A stretch of DNA of 11,590 bases, taken from positions 1 to 11,590 of the forward strand of contig JAHBMJ010002724.1 in NCBI GenBank assembly GCA_018398765.1, in the 5' to 3' direction. Shown here one piece after another: positions 9,644 through 11,590 of the stretch. Under the pieces are notes generated by a model that was not told where the DNA came from, did no database searches, and worked only from the letters and a program-made list of their open reading frames with translations. The translations under genes and the position numbers were made by a program. Within the stretch, counting starts at the first letter, position 1. Each line of letters starts with the position of its first letter. This stretch comes from Chromera velia. Lineage: Eukaryota > Sar > Chromeraceae.

Positions 9644-10903
9644 CAAACCAGTTGGAGAATGAATGTGCAAAGACAAGTGGCATGACGGGACCTTTTTCAG
9701 TGCCCAGCCCCAGTAAGAAGAGATGGTAGAGAGGCAAGCAAATACATGAGAGAACAAAGCCATCACCAGGAAAGAGAACAAAACGACAGAGAGGCATGCA
9801 GGCAGACCATCGGAACACGTCAAGGAGAAGCCAACGGAACAGGATCGATGCGAGAACAAAAGCAGCTTTTCAATTTCCTCACCTTGCCAGACCAAAGTCA
9901 GAAATTTTCAAGACCATTCCGGGGCCTCTCTTTGTCAGAAGAATGTTTTCGGGCTGCAGTCATCAATCAATCAAGAAAGAAAGCAATCAATCAGACAAAC
10001 AAACTCTAAATAATTCTTGCACACACACACACACACACACCAACAGGCGAATAAACAAACAGGGCGAAAAAGAAAGAAAGTAAAGAGAAGAAAGCGGACG
10101 GACATGCAGAGCAAAAGGAGGATCGAGATATGCAGAGAAAAGAAAAAGGAGGATCAAGACATGCCTGCAGAGCGCTGAACAGAAAATAAAAGCAAAGATC
10201 TGAAGATACCTTCAAGTCCCGATGCGCGAGTTTCCGTCCGTGCAAGTAGTGGAGTCCCTCGACGATCATCCGGAAGAGGGGTCTACACAGACCCTCCTGC
10301 ACCACATGCATAGTCGTTAATTGCAAGGCGTATTGAGATAGATAGATAGATAGATAGATCAGTCTGTTAAGGGAGAGGGAGGTTTGCTTGTCTTTCGATC
10401 TAGCTGTCAGTGTGTTGGTCTTTTTGAGCTTTCACGTCTCGGTCCATTACTTGATCTCCCTCCCTTCCTGTGCGTGGAGGATCCAGCGAAGGAGGCAAGT
10501 TCTCGACAGACCCTCACACACAAAAGCAGAAAACGAATTCCCTCTTTACATCTTAACATCAGTCTCTCTGGCCCTCTTTGCATGTCTGCCTTCTCGATCG
10601 ACCCTGCCTCCTCGCTCGCCCGTGAGTGAGCAAATAAATGCAGATAGATAGATGCCCAACCCACCCCCCTTAATTTCTACTCACGTACCGGCACCCCCCT
10701 TCCGCCGAGGTCCTTCGTGATAAAGTCGAAGAGGTCACCCCCAGAACACCTGAAGGCAGCCAGAAGAAAGAGAAAAAAGGACGGAAGGACGCAAGTCAAT
10801 CCAAGCGCATGGTCGAAACACAGAACGCAGAACCACTGCCGCAAACAAATGCCTCACGACACACACACGCACGCACGCCAGACACACACACACAAACACA
10901 CAC

Positions 10904-10941
<38 letters not shown>

Positions 10942-11136
10942 TTGTTTCTTTTCAAAGGTGGAAGAACTGAGAGGGCTTTGGGCCTACTGACTGAGTAGTG
11001 TCTGACTCAATGCTGATCGACTGACATTTCGAACACGAGGAAGAAACGGTCCCTGCATGTGAAGTCTTCCAGCAGCCTCACACAGTTCTTGTGGTTCACC
11101 TCCCGCAACGTTTGGATCTCTGCGTCTGGGGCCAGC
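6182..11136 (-). CDS. Serine/threonine protein kinase, CAMK-like, 9 exons, 5' partial
   Basis: Transfers phosphate from ATP to Ser/Thr of protein substrates; the substrate cannot be told. Exons (minus strand): 11136-11026, 10749-10689, 10296-10210, 9953-9883, 8574-8516, 8181-8119, 7547-7487, 7140-7043, 6441-6182. All introns are GT-AG and all phases agree. Numbering from the first complete codon of 289: alpha-C Glu at 6 (DAEIQTL), hinge LVFEM 33-37, AHRDLKPEN 81-89, DFG 105-107, GTPAYFAPE 124-132, DLW 160-162, FPF near 176-178, subdomain XI Arg at 219 (PAERLT), then a 56-residue Glu/Gly-rich tail. The N-lobe glycine loop and beta-3 Lys lie beyond the window. No EF-hands follow the kinase domain, so it is not a classic CDPK unless they are N-terminal. 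APE to the subdomain IX Asp is about 27 residues, longer than in ordinary CaMK kinases. Chk2-like, CDPK-related or other CAMK identity is unresolved. Confidence 0.93.
7043..7140 (-). CDS. Kinase exon 8: FPF to WRSVSDS, subdomain X
   Basis: This 98-nt exon has one base, 32 codons and one base. It reads LGAEFPFEGDLDVF, then PIDFSSPVWRSVSDS. FPF matches the G-x-x-P-F stretch and W-x-x-V-S matches the helix before AKDLI. The distance from FPF to W is about five residues shorter than in CaMKII-like kinases. The acceptor GCGTGCAG follows a long CCCT/CTGC tract and the donor is G|GTAGGA. The G joins CC of exon 9 to code Ala. The following intron is 601 nt. Confidence 0.9.
7183..7202. repeat. GGGA tetranucleotide tract
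   Basis: Four to five GGGA units on the plus strand. On the transcribed strand they form part of the pyrimidine tract before the exon 8 acceptor at 7141. Confidence 0.9.
7458..7486. repeat. GACT/GTCA tract overlapping the exon 7 donor
   Basis: CTGACTGACTGACTGACAGACTGACTGAC on plus reads GTCAGTCAGTCTGTCAGTCAG on minus; its first GT is the intron donor. Confidence 0.95.
7487..7547 (-). CDS. Kinase exon 7: VDLWCLGVVLYV, subdomain IX
   Basis: This 61-nt exon has two bases, 19 codons and two bases. It reads GISYGLPVDLWCLGVVLYV; the Asp of DLW (residue 160) stabilises the catalytic loop. It is framed by simple repeats: the acceptor CTGCAG directly follows a TC tract (plus strand GA, 7552-7575), and the donor AT|GTCAGT is the start of a GTCA tract (7458-7486). 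The split Met codon is completed by exon 8. The following intron is 346 nt. Confidence 0.92.
7552..7575. repeat. GA/TC dinucleotide tract at the exon 7 acceptor
   Basis: About twelve GA units. On the minus strand they form the pyrimidine tract ending CTGCAG directly before exon 7. Confidence 0.96.
7711..7745. repeat. GACA/GACG tetranucleotide tract
   Basis: Five ACAG units followed by ACGG variants, inside the intron between exons 6 and 7. Confidence 0.96.
8119..8181 (-). CDS. Kinase exon 6: APEVI and an extended loop
   Basis: This 63-nt exon has two bases, 20 codons and one base. It completes APEVIARR and continues SPHHEAARSLLAQ. The APE Glu (residue 132) forms the structural salt bridge with the subdomain XI Arg. 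The residues after APEVI make this segment roughly 16 residues longer than in many CAMK kinases. The acceptor is CTGCTACAG after a T-rich tract, and the donor GTGAGTGAG is near consensus. The following intron is 571 nt and contains a GACA tract at 7711-7745. Confidence 0.9.
8516..8574 (-). CDS. Kinase exon 5: activation loop GTPAYF
   Basis: This 59-nt exon has one base, 19 codons and one base. It reads RISDTAGGAQTFAGTPAYF, the activation loop and P+1 loop, and the final G joins CC of exon 6 to give Ala of APE. The Thr of GTP and the Thr of QTF are candidate phosphorylation sites (inference from family knowledge). The acceptor is ATCGACAG and the donor G|GTCGGTCGGT, which repeats every four bases. 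The phases fit exon 4 and exon 6 without any other exon. Confidence 0.92.
8904..8930. repeat. GACA tract
   Basis: GAGACAGACAGAGACAGACA and further units, inside intron 4. Confidence 0.93.
9604..9643. repeat. GACA microsatellite, ten units
   Basis: The longest uninterrupted GACA run in the window, inside intron 4; the minus strand reads TCTG. Confidence 0.97.
9883..9953 (-). CDS. Kinase exon 4: PENILL and DFG
   Basis: This 71-nt exon starts in phase 0 and ends with two bases of a codon. It reads PENILLTKRG, then MVLKISDFGLA. The Asn of PEN and the Asp of DFG (residue 105) bind the metal ions. The acceptor is CTGCAG and the donor AG|GTGAGG. The last two bases (AG) join the first base of exon 5 (A) to code Arg, giving DFGLARRISD. 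The following intron, 1308 nt, is the longest in the gene. Confidence 0.92.
10020..10041. repeat. AC dinucleotide tract
   Basis: About ten AC units inside the intron between exons 3 and 4. Confidence 0.95.
10210..10296 (-). CDS. Kinase exon 3: alpha-E helix and HRDLK
   Basis: This 87-nt exon is in phase 0 at both ends (29 codons). It reads EGLCRPLFRMIVEGLHYLHG, then RKLAHRDLK. HRD carries the catalytic aspartate (residue 84), and its Arg marks an RD kinase, normally controlled through the activation loop. The exon ends exactly after the catalytic-loop lysine, so DLK and PEN are on separate exons. The acceptor is GGTGCAG and the donor GTATCT. The following intron is 256 nt. Confidence 0.93.
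10335..10359. repeat. GATA microsatellite
   Basis: Six GATA units in the intron between exons 2 and 3; a short relative lies near 10641-10653. Confidence 0.95.
10689..10749 (-). CDS. Kinase exon 2: GGDLFDFI, subdomain V
   Basis: This 61-nt exon enters with one base (completing Met) and leaves at a codon boundary. It reads CSGGDLFDFITKDLGGRGVP, the loop and alpha-D helix after the hinge; GGDLF is typical of CAMK kinases. The acceptor is CCTTCAG and the donor GTACGTGAG. The following 392-nt intron holds a GATA microsatellite at 10335-10359. No other frame gives a kinase match. Confidence 0.9.
10861..10938. repeat. Compound AC and GA microsatellite
   Basis: AC/ACGC units up to about 10905, then about sixteen GA units, within the intron between exons 1 and 2. 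Confidence 0.96.
11026..11136 (-). CDS. Kinase exon 1 in window: alpha-C helix to hinge
   Basis: This 111-nt exon is in phase 2 at both ends (1 base, 36 codons, 2 bases). It reads LAPDAEIQTLREVNHKN, then LLEDF and FFLVFE, which are subdomains III to V; Glu6 is the alpha-C glutamate that pairs with the ATP lysine. The acceptor is GCATGCAG just before 11136. The donor is AT|GTCAGT, which splits a Met codon completed by exon 2 to give LVFEM-CSGGDLF. The following intron is 276 nt. The upstream exon was not found. Confidence 0.88.
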
Positions 11137-11590
11137 CTGCATGCAGAGATCAGACAGAGGTCAGAGACAGCAAGGAAGGAAGGGAGAAAGAGAGGAAGAA
11201 AAGGGGGAGGAAGGAAGGTAGGTCGTTGGGAGCACAGGACGAGAAATCTTTCAGGAGCAAATCATGCTGCGAAAATGACAGAGACAGGCAGAGAGTCATT
11301 TATCCGTACAAAAAGAAGGGGGACCAATCAATTCAGGAGAGAACAGAGCAAGAATGAGAAGAAAGCGGGAAGGGGAGGGAAGGAAACGGAAGGAGAAGCA
11401 GTGGGGCAGGAGGACAGATGCAGAATGTAGGAGTGCGGACATGGGTGCACAGACAGACACGCACACAGATAGAGCAAAGAAAGAGTCCGTCACATCGACG
11501 GACAACGCAGGAGACATCTTGTAGACTCATCAGGGAAACAGAAACGAAGACAGACTTAGTCACATATCATACATCTGCATTTAACCCCCC
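11137..11590 (-). other. Upstream intron of the kinase gene, 5' end not in window
   Basis: No glycine-rich loop or VAIK-like motif is readable here in any frame. The stretch is pyrimidine-rich on the minus strand (purine-rich on plus, especially 11172-11220 and 11341-11400), like the other introns, so the preceding exon probably lies beyond 11590. A 26-nt possible micro-exon at 11266-11241 is in compatible phase but too short to support. Confidence 0.6.

Larger units (their letters stand above)
8575..9882 (-). other. Intron 4 (1308 nt) with GACA repeats
   Basis: This stretch between the DFG exon and the GTPAYF exon is an intron. It holds a long GACA tract at 9604-9643, a second at 8904-8930, GC-rich runs near 9262-9280, and purine-rich plus-strand sequence throughout. 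A decoy or alternative exon at 9440-9373 lies inside it and is treated as a finding. Long open frames here, such as the minus-strand one from 9895 to 9110, read through the donor and repeat and look non-coding. Confidence 0.75.

Noticed and set aside
9110-9895. 261-codon minus-strand ORF, the longest in the window
   Set aside because: It starts inside the exon 4 donor region, in a different frame from the kinase, and runs through TCTG repeats; low-complexity Leu/Ser/Cys sequence.
7441-10359. Tetranucleotide tracts as possible CRISPR-like or tandem gene repeats
   Set aside because: They are pure microsatellites without spacers.
11241-11266. 26-nt possible micro-exon (HDLLLKDF) before kinase exon 1
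   Set aside because: Phase fits, but the length and the weak donor GTCCTG give no real support.

Overview
The window is nuclear DNA from a eukaryote with many introns. Its one secure gene is a serine/threonine protein kinase on the minus strand, reconstructed here from nine short exons (59-111 nt internally, 260 nt at the end) between 11136 and 6182. All eight introns are GT-AG, every splice phase matches, and the exons appear in the normal order of kinase motifs. The gene enters through the right edge of the window, so its N-terminal part, with the glycine-rich loop and the ATP-anchoring lysine, lies outside. The 289 visible residues run from the alpha-C helix to a stop codon after a short acidic tail. 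The fold looks like the CAMK group (CDPK, CaMK and Chk2 type). HRD, DFG, GTPAYFAPE, the subdomain IX Asp and the subdomain XI Arg are all present, so an active enzyme is expected.

The short exons, the introns of 256-1308 nt, the microsatellites (TG, GACA, GATA, GA, GGGA) and the CAMK-type kinase would fit an alveolate such as a chromerid alga (Chromera velia-like) or a coccidian. This is an inference from sequence style; there is no marker gene in the window.

Layout: 1-164 is a TG microsatellite. 165-2960 is mixed sequence without a secure gene; it includes a GC-rich patch at 1687-1820 ending in a good splice donor beside a second TG tract. 2961-5900 is AT-rich and largely free of ORFs, with two blocks of a GGTGCA-rich repeat (about 3388-3490 and 5538-5645) that share a 22-bp near-identical motif and similar inverted outer ends, possibly the ends of a 2.26-kb mobile element. 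Inside it, 4275-4199 looks like the last exon of another minus-strand gene. 5646-6181 is the downstream flank of the kinase gene. 6182-11136 is the kinase gene, and 11137-11590 is upstream intron.

Across the kinase gene the plus strand of the introns is strongly purine-rich, so the transcribed RNA is pyrimidine-rich. Several microsatellites sit directly on splice sites. The most interesting observations are this coupling of simple repeats to splice sites, a possible mutually exclusive activation-loop exon at 9440-9373, and the paired repeats at 3388 and 5645. I found no convincing tRNA, rRNA, CRISPR array or prokaryotic element.
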